5,858 bases of DNA from positions 1-5,858 of the forward strand of contig JAADGZ010000286.1 of assembly GCA_013152045.1 (NCBI GenBank), in the 5' to 3' direction. Source of the stretch: Gammaproteobacteria bacterium (lineage in GTDB: Bacteria; Pseudomonadota; Gammaproteobacteria; UBA6429; Thiohalophilaceae). Numbering within the stretch: position 1 is the first letter of the stretch; each line of letters starts with the position of its first letter. Positions 1 to 5,827 of this stretch are shown here, piece by piece. The notes below the pieces were generated by a model that worked only from the letters and a program-made list of their open reading frames with translations, searched no databases and had not been told where the DNA came from. The position numbers were made by a program, and so were the translations under genes.

Positions 1-768
1 AAGTCCATCAGCAATCGCGCCAAGGTTTTTCAGCGCCGCAATCACCATCTCACCGGCATCCTGCAACTGCTCTTTCGCCTGTTGCAAGACTTCTTCGCCG
101 CCATTCAGATCCGCCAGCGCCAGCAACATAGCGGCAAGCCTGTCATCCAGTTCCCAATCAGCAAGACAGGCTTCAATTTCTGGCCTGGCCTTACGCTGCA
201 GGGCATCGAAAAGCGTTGCTTCCTGTGTCTGGCTCAGTCCGGCCTGCTGCGCCAGACCACGGTAAATACCAACATGGCCCAGATCGATATAGGGCTGGGC
301 AATACCGGATTGATGCAGGGTTTCAATCATCAAACACAGGATCTCGATATCACTTTCCACCCCGCTATGGCCATATAATTCGGCACCCAGTTGCAAGGGG
401 CTACGAGAACTAGCAAAACTGTCAGGGCGAGTCTTGATCACGCTGCCCATGTAGCACAAACGCAGGGGTGCATCCTGTTGCAAATGACAGGCGGCAATGC
501 GGGAAACCTGGGGGGTCATATCGGCACGAATACCCATCATGCGGCCACTGAGTTGATCGGTCAGCTTGAAGGTCTGTAGATCCAGATCGTTACCAGTGCC
601 GGTAAGCAAAGATTCCAGGTATTCGATAAACGGCGGCATAACCCGCTCATAACCCCAGCTATCATAGATGTCCAGCAACCTGCGCCGAAGACTCTCAAGT
701 GCTCGCGCCTGACGCGGCAAGACTTCTTCGATGCCTTCCGGCAACAGCCAGCGTTCGTTCTTCATCAT
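1..768 (-). CDS. hisZ: ATP phosphoribosyltransferase regulatory subunit HisZ (N-terminal 256 codons, runs off left edge)
   Basis: HisZ is the catalytically inactive paralogue of histidyl-tRNA synthetase that assembles with short-form HisG to make the first enzyme of histidine biosynthesis, joining ATP and PRPP; it acts in the cytoplasm. The minus frame is open from an ATG at 768 to base 1, giving 256 residues of a protein usually about 390 long, so the C-terminal third lies outside the window. Visible family features are RWLLPEGIEEVLP near residues 6-18, IEYLESLLTGTGNDLDLQTF near 48-67, the class II motif-2-like segment IRADMTPQVSRI near 80-91 and SRSPLQLGAELYG near 121-133. The reading closely resembles Pseudomonas HisZ as I remember it. 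It overlaps the DUF2065 stop by one base (TAATG), which suggests translational coupling. The start is uncertain by one codon because ATG occurs twice in tandem (768 and 765). Its presence predicts a short-form hisG elsewhere. Confidence 0.95.
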   Translation of the reverse strand, partial: MMKNERWLLPEGIEEVLPRQARALESLRRRLLDIYDSWGYERVMPPFIEYLESLLTGTGNDLDLQTFKLTDQLSGRMMGIRADMTPQVSRIAACHLQQDAPLRLCYMGSVIKTRPDSFASSRSPLQLGAELYGHSGVESDIEILCLMIETLHQSGIAQPYIDLGHVGIYRGLAQQAGLSQTQEATLFDALQRKARPEIEACLADWELDDRLAAMLLALADLNGGEEVLQQAKEQLQDAGEMVIAALKNLGAIADGL

Positions 769-956
769 TAACCTTTGAAAAAATACAAGAGCAACGCGCC
801 AGCCGCCATGCTTAACAAGCCCATGCTGCGCAAAATACCATCTTCCATTTGACTCATATTCAACATGGTCTGCCGATAGCGACGCGGACTCAGCGCTGGC
901 AATAGACCTTCTATCACCAGCACCAGCGCCACTGCCGTCAGTAAGTAGCCAAACAT
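768..956 (-). CDS. yjeT: DUF2065 family small inner-membrane protein (YjeT-like)
   Basis: A 62-residue protein that matches the DUF2065/YjeT family in length, position and sequence character. It has two hydrophobic segments, about residues 4-22 and 43-60, joined by a short basic and polar stretch (SPRRYRQTML...MEDGILR), so it should be a two-pass helical-hairpin membrane protein. The pattern LALVLVxEGLxPxLxP...ILRxxG known from E. coli YjeT is recognisable here as VALVLVIEGLLPALSPRRYR and ILRSMGLL. The function is unknown. Its fixed place directly after hflC suggests, by inference only, a role connected with the HflKC-FtsH membrane complex. The start is 6 bases after the hflC stop with no good Shine-Dalgarno nearby, so translation probably depends on ribosomes finishing hflC. 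An ATG 5 bases upstream (961) is in another frame and stops after seven codons. Confidence 0.88.
   Translation of the reverse strand: MFGYLLTAVALVLVIEGLLPALSPRRYRQTMLNMSQMEDGILRSMGLLSMAAGALLLYFFKG
772..776 (-). promoter_or_regulatory. hisZ Shine-Dalgarno (AAAGG) inside the end of DUF2065
   Basis: AAAGG lies within the last codons of the DUF2065 gene. It is only 3 bases from the first hisZ ATG (768) but 6 bases from the second (765). The spacing favours the second ATG, giving a protein starting MKNERWLLP, although termination-reinitiation at the TAATG junction could use the first. Confidence 0.5.
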
Positions 957-962
957 ATCATG

Positions 963-1835
963 CTAACGCTTGCCCTTGGCATTTTTGAAATATTTGAAGA
1001 ATTCAGAATCCGGCTCTAGCACGAGAACATCGCCATCCCGGCCCATCGATGAACGGTAGGCATTGAGGCTACGGTAGAAAGAGAAGAATTCCGGATCCTT
1101 GTTATATGCCTTGGCATAAATTTCCGATGCTTCAGCATCGCCGCTACCACGCAAATCCTGAGCTTCTTTATAGGCGTTAGCCAGGGTGACTGTACGCTGA
1201 CGATCGGCACCGGCGCGAATTTTTTCTGCCGCTTCCGCACCACGCGAACGTAAGTCTTTGGCGACCCGAGTACGTTCAGCTTCCATCCGCTGGTAAACCG
1301 ATTCGCTGATAGTCGCGGTAAAGTCGATACGCTTGACCCGCACATCTACCACCTTGATACCGAAGCTACCCAGCTGCCGGTTGGCCCGTTTGGTGACGTT
1401 ATCCATGATAGTCGCGCGTTCGCCGGAAATAACTTCCTGGATATTGCGATTACTGAACTCGCCACGCAAACTTTCATTAATAGTGGTATAGATACGCTCC
1501 ATCGCCTTGCGTTCATTGCCACTCATCGAGGTGTAATAGGTGCTGACATTACTTATTCGCCATTTGACGAAGAAGTCCACGTTGACGTTTTTCTTCTCCT
1601 TGGTCAGATAATTGGCGGGCCGCGCATCCAACGTCAGGATGCGCTTGTCAAACTTTCGCACATTATTGATGAACGGCGTCTGGAAATGCAGACCGGGCTT
1701 GTAATCTGCCTTGATGATTTCTCCCAGCCTAAATTTAATCGCCAGCTCACGTTCACTAACAGTAAATACCGAGGCCAGAAATAATACCACGACAACAGCG
1801 GCAGCAATTAGAAAGCCAATCTTAGAACTGTTCAT
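963..1835 (-). CDS. hflC: FtsH protease modulator HflC (SPFH/band 7 protein)
   Basis: HflC pairs with HflK in the inner membrane to form a large periplasm-facing assembly that encloses FtsH and limits its access to membrane substrates. The 290-residue product has one N-terminal membrane segment (about residues 6-26) followed by a band 7/SPFH domain (about 25-190) with TVSERELAIKFRLGEI, PGLHFQTPFINNVRKFD and FGIKVVDVRVKRIDF. A charged Ala/Glu/Arg-rich helix (about 180-240, RMEAERTRVAKDLRSRGAEA) and the family signature AEASEIYAKAYNKDPEFFSF follow, ending in EFFKYFKNAKGKR. It is shorter than the E. coli protein (about 334) and close to the Pseudomonas length. The start ATG shares one base with the hflK stop (TAATG), and a strong GGGAGG lies 7 bases upstream inside hflK, so hflK and hflC are translationally coupled. 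Confidence 0.97.
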   Translation of the reverse strand: MNSSKIGFLIAAAVVVVLFLASVFTVSERELAIKFRLGEIIKADYKPGLHFQTPFINNVRKFDKRILTLDARPANYLTKEKKNVNVDFFVKWRISNVSTYYTSMSGNERKAMERIYTTINESLRGEFSNRNIQEVISGERATIMDNVTKRANRQLGSFGIKVVDVRVKRIDFTATISESVYQRMEAERTRVAKDLRSRGAEAAEKIRAGADRQRTVTLANAYKEAQDLRGSGDAEASEIYAKAYNKDPEFFSFYRSLNAYRSSMGRDGDVLVLEPDSEFFKYFKNAKGKR

Positions 1836-3004
1836 TAGCGTACCTCCCGACTGCGCTGGCGTCCATTGAGACGACTATCACGCGTAGTAGTCGGCGCTCG
1901 TCGGCGTGTGGTGGGTGGCGGAGTACTAACATCACTTTCAACCACGGATGGTTTATGTGTCATCAGCTTGTCCAACGGCAAATACATCAGGTTATTGCTG
2001 TTCTTCACATCCACCATTACCTTGTTAGAATTGCTCATGACCTCTTCCATCGTATCCAGATACAGACGCTCACGAGTCACCTTCGGCGCCTTCTTGTATT
2101 GAGTCAAAACCTTGGTGAAACGATCAGTTTCACCCTGGGCACGAGCAACGACTTCTGCCTCATAGCCTTTGGCTTCCTGTATTATGCGTGCGGCTTTACC
2201 ACGCGCCCTGGGCAGCACGTCATTGGAATAGGCTTCGGCTTCATTAATCTGGCGCTGCTTGTCTTCACGCGCCTTGATAGCGTCATCAAAGGCCTGCTGC
2301 ACCTGTTCCGGCGGCTGAGCATCCTGCATATTCAGGTTGACCACGGTAATGCCGGTGGCATAGCTGTTGAGTATTTTCTGGATCAGCCTGCCGATGTCGG
2401 CGGAAACCACGACCCGACCTTCGGTGATGATGTAATCGAGTTTGTTTTTGCCGACAACTTCACGCACGGCACTTTCCGTTACCTGGCGCAGCGTCAAATC
2501 AGGATCACGCACACTGAACAGATATTCGCGGGCATCCTTGACCTTGTACTGGACGGTAAATTTGATGTCGATGATATTCTCGTCCTGAGTCAGCATCAGA
2601 GCCTCATCGTTGGTATGGCCGATGTTGACGCTGCGAACATTCTCCACATCCACGACGTCGACCGTATCGATGAAACGCGGATACCAGTGTGGGCCTGGAT
2701 CGGTAATCGAACTAAACGCGCCAAACTGCAATACCACGCCCTGCTTGCCCTGATCGACAATATAAATGCCGGACAGAGCCCAGATTCCGACCAGCACCAC
2801 CGCGATCACACCCAGGCTAATCGAGCCAGCATTGCCGCCAGAAGTACTGCCACCATTGGAGCCAGAACCGCCCTTGCCGCCAAACAGACTGGCCAGTTTG
2901 TTCTGCAGTTTCTTGACAAACTCATCCAGATCGGGGGGACCTTGATTATTGCGGTTCCCCCAAGGATCTTTGTTTCCTGAACCACCGGGTTCGTTCCAGG
3001 CCAT
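1835..3004 (-). CDS. hflK: FtsH protease modulator HflK (SPFH/band 7 protein)
   Basis: HflK is the larger partner of HflC in the membrane complex that surrounds FtsH. The 389-residue product (419 in E. coli) begins with the typical Gly/Asn/Trp-rich cytoplasmic segment (MAWNEPGGSGNKDPWGNRN), then PPDLDEFVKKLQNKLASLFG near 23-42, a Gly/Ser linker (43-62), one membrane helix (about 63-83), and the SPFH domain beginning YIVDQGKQGVVLQFG near 81-95. Conserved pieces follow: LTQDENIIDIKFTVQYKV near 138-155, YLFSVRDPDLTLRQVTESAVREVVG near 161-185 and NLNMQDAQPPEQVQQAFDDA near 223-242, then a long Ala/Glu/Arg helix to about 300. The tail (about 360-389) is low-complexity and rich in Pro, Thr and Arg. 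GGAG lies 7 bases before the ATG. It follows hflX after an 83-base spacer and overlaps hflC by one base. Confidence 0.97.
   Translation of the reverse strand: MAWNEPGGSGNKDPWGNRNNQGPPDLDEFVKKLQNKLASLFGGKGGSGSNGGSTSGGNAGSISLGVIAVVLVGIWALSGIYIVDQGKQGVVLQFGAFSSITDPGPHWYPRFIDTVDVVDVENVRSVNIGHTNDEALMLTQDENIIDIKFTVQYKVKDAREYLFSVRDPDLTLRQVTESAVREVVGKNKLDYIITEGRVVVSADIGRLIQKILNSYATGITVVNLNMQDAQPPEQVQQAFDDAIKAREDKQRQINEAEAYSNDVLPRARGKAARIIQEAKGYEAEVVARAQGETDRFTKVLTQYKKAPKVTRERLYLDTMEEVMSNSNKVMVDVKNSNNLMYLPLDKLMTHKPSVVESDVSTPPPTTRRRAPTTTRDSRLNGRQRSREVR
1843..1848 (-). promoter_or_regulatory. Strong hflC Shine-Dalgarno (GGGAGG) within the last codons of hflK
   Basis: GGGAGG sits 7 bases before the hflC ATG and is made by the codons for the last residues of HflK (Arg-Glu-Val-Arg). 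It fixes the hflC start at 1835 and shows that the C-terminal end of hflK doubles as the ribosome binding site of the next gene. Confidence 0.8.
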
Positions 3005-3031
3005 GTCATGACTCCGTAGATTTTAGTTGAT

Positions 3032-3059
3032 ATTGTAAATATGGGTGACTTGCGTCGAA
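3032..3059 (-). promoter_or_regulatory. Weak candidate sigma-70 promoter upstream of hflK
   Basis: The hflX-hflK spacer contains TACAAT (3032-3037), a good -10 box 27 bases before the hflK start codon. The -35 region is poor: TTCGAC with a 16-base spacer, or TCGACG with 15. It could give hflKC transcription separate from hflX, but one good hexamer in an AT-rich stretch is weak evidence. Confidence 0.25.
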
Positions 3060-3073
3060 ACGCCTACCGTCAC
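3045..3073 (-). repeat. Imperfect hairpin in the hflX-hflK spacer
   Basis: An outer inverted repeat GTGAC (3069-3073 on the minus strand) and GTCAC (3045-3049) encloses an inner perfect repeat GCGT/ACGC (3060-3063 and 3052-3055) with a TTCG loop on the minus strand. The unpaired bases between the stems are GGTAG and AA. No clear T-tract follows, so this is not a convincing intrinsic terminator. It could be an RNA processing or stability element between hflX and hflK. It also overlaps the candidate -35 region. Confidence 0.4.
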
Positions 3074-3087
3074 GTAAGAGATGAATT

Positions 3088-4407
3088 CTATTGGGCTTCG
3101 CGCATAACCGCAAGGTGAGGATTTTGATCGATACCAATTATATGTCCTGAGATATTTTCCTGCCGGTCCAGAATCTGCCATTCGCTGGCCGGCAACTCCA
3201 CCTTAAGCAACCAGTTACCCTGCTCATCGACAGATTCCTGCAGAATCTGTCCTCGTTCATATAACTGCGCGCGCAGGCGTCCTTCGGCAGCAGTTAATTG
3301 CAGTTGCTGGATAACGCGTCCTTGATCCAGCACCTCAACGATGGCTTCGCCTAACAAATCCAGCCCCTGCCCGCGCAAAGCCGAGATCCAGACTCGCAAT
3401 GGGCGGCCTTCACCATCACGTTCAATGCGTGGCTCGACGTCCGTCAGTTGATCGATTTTATTGTACACCAGCAATTGTGGCCGATCCTGGGCACCAATAT
3501 CTTCCAGCACCTTGTTGACCTGCTCCAGTTGTTCTGTGCGTTCCTCGCTAGCGGCATCGACCACATGCAACAACAGATCGGCATCCCGAGTTTCCTGCAG
3601 GGTAGAACGAAAAGCTTCGACCAAATCATGCGGCAAATGACGAATAAAGCCAACCGTATCCGCCAGCACGACAGACTGACCACCGGCGAGATCCAGCCGC
3701 CTGAGGGTGGGATCAAGTGTCGCAAACAGCTGATTGGCGACCATCACATCAGCCTTGGTCAGTGCATTAAACAAGGTGGATTTGCCCGCATTGGTATAGC
3801 CCACCAGCGACACGGTCGCCAGTTCCGCCCGCTTACGTGCGCGCCGCCCCTGTTCCCGTTGCCGCCGAACTTTGACCAGGCGTTTATTAAGCGTGCGAAT
3901 ACGGTCGCCAAGTAAACGGCGATCCGTTTCCAGTTGGGTTTCTCCCGGCCCGCGCAGACCGATACCACCCTTCTGGCGTTCCAAATGCGTCCAGCCTCGC
4001 ACCAGCCGCGTCGACAGATGTTGAAGCTGAGCCAGTTCTACCTGTAGTTTACCTTCATGCGTGCGTGCGCGCTGGGCGAAAATATCCAAAATAAGACCGG
4101 TGCGATCCAGCACCCTGCACTGGAACAGTTGTTCCAGATTACGTTCCTGTACAGGACTCAGGGCATGGTTGAACAGGACTACATCCGCCTCTTCCTGCTC
4201 CACGCAGGCCCGCACTTCCTCAGCCTTGCCGGTGCCAATAAAATAACGGGAATGCGGAGACGTGCGCGAGCCGGTAATCGTAATTGGCTCGGCGCCAGCA
4301 GATATCACCAGTTCACGGAATTCCTGTAGATCTTCGCGGTTCAGATCAGAGTAAAGATCGAGATGAACGAGTATCGCCCGCTCACCCTTTTGTGGGCGAT
4401 CAAACAA
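3088..4407 (-). CDS. hflX: Ribosome-associated GTPase HflX (TTG start)
   Basis: HflX is a cytoplasmic GTPase that binds the 50S subunit and can split stalled or hibernating 70S ribosomes; despite its name it is not required for FtsH control. The 439-residue product has the N-terminal HflX domain (about 1-195), including ITGSRTSPHSRYFIGTGKAEE near 44-64, LSPVQERNLE near 83-92, DRTGLILDIFAQRARTHEGK near 101-120 and the signature GGIGLRGPGETQLETDRR at 147-164. The G domain shows G1 GYTNAGKS (203-210), the G2 threonine in FATLDPT (228-234), G3 DTVGF (250-254), G4 NKID (316-319) and G5 SAL (342-344). The start is a TTG: translation from it gives MFDRPQKGE, matching E. coli MFDRYDAGE, and AGGG lies 10 bases upstream. 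No in-frame ATG fits. The 37-base gap after hfq has no terminator, so the two are probably co-transcribed. Confidence 0.97.
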   Translation of the reverse strand: MFDRPQKGERAILVHLDLYSDLNREDLQEFRELVISAGAEPITITGSRTSPHSRYFIGTGKAEEVRACVEQEEADVVLFNHALSPVQERNLEQLFQCRVLDRTGLILDIFAQRARTHEGKLQVELAQLQHLSTRLVRGWTHLERQKGGIGLRGPGETQLETDRRLLGDRIRTLNKRLVKVRRQREQGRRARKRAELATVSLVGYTNAGKSTLFNALTKADVMVANQLFATLDPTLRRLDLAGGQSVVLADTVGFIRHLPHDLVEAFRSTLQETRDADLLLHVVDAASEERTEQLEQVNKVLEDIGAQDRPQLLVYNKIDQLTDVEPRIERDGEGRPLRVWISALRGQGLDLLGEAIVEVLDQGRVIQQLQLTAAEGRLRAQLYERGQILQESVDEQGNWLLKVELPASEWQILDRQENISGHIIGIDQNPHLAVMREAQ

Positions 4408-4417
4408 GCAGTATCAT

Positions 4418-4421
4418 CCCT
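4418..4421 (-). promoter_or_regulatory. hflX Shine-Dalgarno (AGGG) supporting the TTG start
   Basis: AGGG ends 10 bases before the TTG at 4407. The ATG that directly abuts it (4417-4415) is out of frame with hflX, has no spacing to the AGGG and reaches a stop after five codons, so the TTG is the better start for hflX. Confidence 0.55.
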
Positions 4422-4444
4422 GGACAAACTAAAGGCATATGAAT

Positions 4445-4717
4445 TTAAATATTGCCCTTGTCGCTGTTATCGTGACCACCAGTATGACCATTACTCTCGA
4501 CAGGCGACAGTTTGACATTACGCGCCGGCACCACGGTTGAAATCGCATGTTTGTAAACCATCTGGCTGACGGTGTTTTTCAGCAACACCACAAACTGGTC
4601 AAAGGATTCAACCTGTCCATGCAATTTGATTCCGTTTACTAAAAAGATCGAAACGGGAATACGCTCTTTTCTGAGCGCGTTTAAAAAAGGATCTTGAAGG
4701 GATTGCCCTTTGCTCAT
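4445..4717 (-). CDS. hfq: RNA chaperone Hfq
   Basis: Hfq is the ring-shaped Sm-like hexamer that pairs small RNAs with mRNAs and affects RNA decay. The 90-residue product begins with the near-invariant [18 protein letters not shown], followed by the Sm1 region (about 20-50, [20 protein letters not shown]) and the Sm2 motif YKHAIST at 55-61. Proximal-face U-binding residues Q8, F42, Y55, K56 and H57 are all present, as are the basic rim residues R16, K17 and R19. On the distal face, position 25 is Phe instead of the E. coli Tyr and position 33 is His instead of Gln. The C-terminal tail after about residue 68 is short (some 22 residues, Gly/His/Asn/Asp-rich), unlike the long E. coli tail. GGAG lies 9 bases before the ATG. 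The gene follows a 144-base spacer with a perfect TATAAT and precedes hflX by 37 bases. Confidence 0.98.
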   Translation of the reverse strand: MSKGQSLQDPFLNALRKERIPVSIFLVNGIKLHGQVESFDQFVVLLKNTVSQMVYKHAISTVVPARNVKLSPVESNGHTGGHDNSDKGNI

Positions 4718-4738
4718 AATTATTATCTCCGCAAAGTT

Positions 4739-4744
4739 ATTATA
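4739..4744 (-). promoter_or_regulatory. Candidate -10 box (TATAAT) of an hfq promoter
   Basis: A perfect TATAAT lies 21 bases before the hfq ATG. The -35 region at 16-18 base spacing (ACTCTG, CACTCT or GCACTC) does not resemble TTGACA and there is no TG extension directly before the box, so the promoter may be weak or need an activator. A start about 7 bases downstream would leave a leader of only about 15 bases, beginning almost at the GGAG site (4727-4730). E. coli hfq also has its own promoters, within and after miaA, which makes a local promoter reasonable. Confidence 0.45.
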
Positions 4745-4802
4745 GTGTCAGGCTTACATCCAGAGTGCTAAACACAAGCCCTTATTCTATATGTTGTTAT
4801 TT

Positions 4803-4825
4803 CAGAAAAACATGAATTTTTTCTG
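4803..4825. repeat. Perfect 8-base inverted repeat in the miaA-hfq spacer
   Basis: CAGAAAAA (4803-4810) and TTTTTCTG (4818-4825) are perfect reverse complements around a 7-base loop. The stem is mostly A-T pairs and no T-tract follows in the minus direction, so it is a poor intrinsic terminator. It could be a protein binding site or a weak mRNA 3' structure after miaA. Confidence 0.4.
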
Positions 4826-4861
4826 TAAAAGATACCACCTTAGCAGTTTACCACAACGGCA

Positions 4862-5827
4862 TTACTGTTTCCCGATTGCGCTATCCAAAAAATTCAGCAC
4901 TTTATTACCCAGATCAGGAGACAAGCTGTCAAAACAATCCAAGTCCGTTTCGGAACGCATCCAGGTAAACTGACGCTTGGCCAACTGCCGAGTAGCAATA
5001 ATGCCTTTCTCGATAGTTTGAGTATAGTCCATTCTGCCTGATAAAAGTTCCCATACCTGCCGGTAACCCACTGCACGAATGGATGGCATACTGGAGTCCA
5101 GATCGCCTCGAGCCATCAACGCCTCCACCTCAGCCACCAATCCCTGCTCCATCATCTGCCGAAAACGCAACTCGATCCGCTGGTGCAACACGCTTCGCTG
5201 CATCGGCGCCACCGCCAATTTGATCACCGGCCAGGGCAACACCAGTCTGTTTTTGTCCTGCTTCTGCAAGCTAGATAAGGGCGAGCCGGTCAATTCATAG
5301 ACTTCCAGCGCCCGCTGAATGCGTTGGGGATCGTTAGGATGAATCCGCTCTGCCGCTCGTGGATCAATTTCAGATAAGCGTTGGTGCATCCCTCGCCAAC
5401 CGATCTGCTGTGCTTGGGCTTCGAGTTTTTTACGGGTCACAGCATCCGCTGCAGGCAATTCAGAAAGACCGTATAGCAGCGCTCGGAAATAAAGCATGGT
5501 GCCGCCAGTAAGCAGGGGAATGCGATCAGCAGCATGCACCGCCTGTATTTCACGCCGCGCATCGGCACAGAACTCAGCCGCAGAATAGGCCTCAGCCGGG
5601 TCACGAATATCGATTAGTCGATGTGGTGCCCGCCGCAAGGTTTTGGCATCAGGCTTGGCCGAACCAATATCCATACCGCGATAAACCATGACCGAATCAA
5701 CACTGATGATGTCCAACGGCAAATGCTGTTGCAACTCAATTGCCAGATCAGTTTTACCCGAAGCCGTCGGTCCCATAAGAACAACAACTGGCTTCGATGT
5801 TTGCTTAAATTCGATATTATTCGGCAT
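4862..5827 (-). CDS. miaA: tRNA dimethylallyltransferase MiaA
   Basis: MiaA transfers the dimethylallyl group from DMAPP to N6 of adenosine 37 in tRNAs that read codons starting with U; MiaB and other enzymes can modify the product further. The 321-residue cytoplasmic protein (316 in E. coli) carries the P-loop GPTASGKT at 19-26 and ISVDSVMVYRGMDIGSAKP at 41-59, which includes the conserved aspartate D44. Next come HRLIDIRDP near 69-77, LLTGGTMLYFRALLYGLSELP near 105-125 and NDPQRIQRALEVYELTGSPLS near 165-185. RFRQMMEQGLVAEVEAL near 221-237, IRAVGYRQVWELL near 250-262 and the C-terminal RQLAKRQFTWMR near 280-291 complete the family pattern. The start overlaps the end of mutL by 11 bases and has no close strong Shine-Dalgarno, only GGTGAA about 16 bases upstream, so translation probably relies on coupling to mutL. 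Confidence 0.97.
   Translation of the reverse strand: MPNNIEFKQTSKPVVVLMGPTASGKTDLAIELQQHLPLDIISVDSVMVYRGMDIGSAKPDAKTLRRAPHRLIDIRDPAEAYSAAEFCADARREIQAVHAADRIPLLTGGTMLYFRALLYGLSELPAADAVTRKKLEAQAQQIGWRGMHQRLSEIDPRAAERIHPNDPQRIQRALEVYELTGSPLSSLQKQDKNRLVLPWPVIKLAVAPMQRSVLHQRIELRFRQMMEQGLVAEVEALMARGDLDSSMPSIRAVGYRQVWELLSGRMDYTQTIEKGIIATRQLAKRQFTWMRSETDLDCFDSLSPDLGNKVLNFLDSAIGKQ

Larger units (their letters stand above)
4718..4861 (-). other. AT-rich miaA-hfq intergenic spacer
   Basis: This 144-base stretch is the longest non-coding interval in the window. It is visibly richer in A and T than the genes on either side. It holds the inverted repeat at 4803-4825, a second -10-like hexamer TAGAAT (4784-4789) without a good -35 partner, the TATAAT at 4739-4744 and the hfq ribosome binding site. 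I see no small gene and no convincing terminator, so transcription from miaA may continue into hfq. Confidence 0.6.

Noticed and set aside
82..378. A 98-codon plus-strand open frame opposite hisZ
   Set aside because: It is antisense in the same codon register as hisZ, with no recognisable protein and no ribosome binding site that I could see. The hisZ reading is strongly supported.
1955..2980. A 341-codon plus-strand open frame opposite hflK
   Set aside because: It is in exact codon register with hflK on the other strand, so its openness only reflects that hflK there lacks TTA, CTA and TCA codons. The translation is His/Ile/Leu-rich with no family resemblance, and hflK is certain.
3045..3073. 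The hflX-hflK hairpin as an intrinsic terminator
   Set aside because: The stems are short and interrupted by unequal internal loops, and the sequence after it (CCATATTTACAAT) has no run of T residues.
3448..3915. A 155-codon plus-strand open frame opposite hflX
   Set aside because: It lies entirely within the GTPase domain of hflX, whose G1-G4 motifs are all intact on the minus strand. The plus-strand translation looks like an antisense shadow.
4803..4825. The CAGAAAAA/TTTTTCTG repeat as an intrinsic terminator for miaA
   Set aside because: The stem is nearly all A-T pairs and the bases after it on the minus strand are not a T-tract, so it lacks both parts of a Rho-independent terminator.
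4791..4973. A 60-codon plus-strand open frame in the miaA-hfq spacer, starting in the AT-rich region
   Set aside because: Its second half is antisense to miaA, it lacks a Shine-Dalgarno, and the composition (FFCKRYHLSSLPQRHYCF) does not resemble a real small protein. A divergent small gene cannot be excluded but is unsupported.
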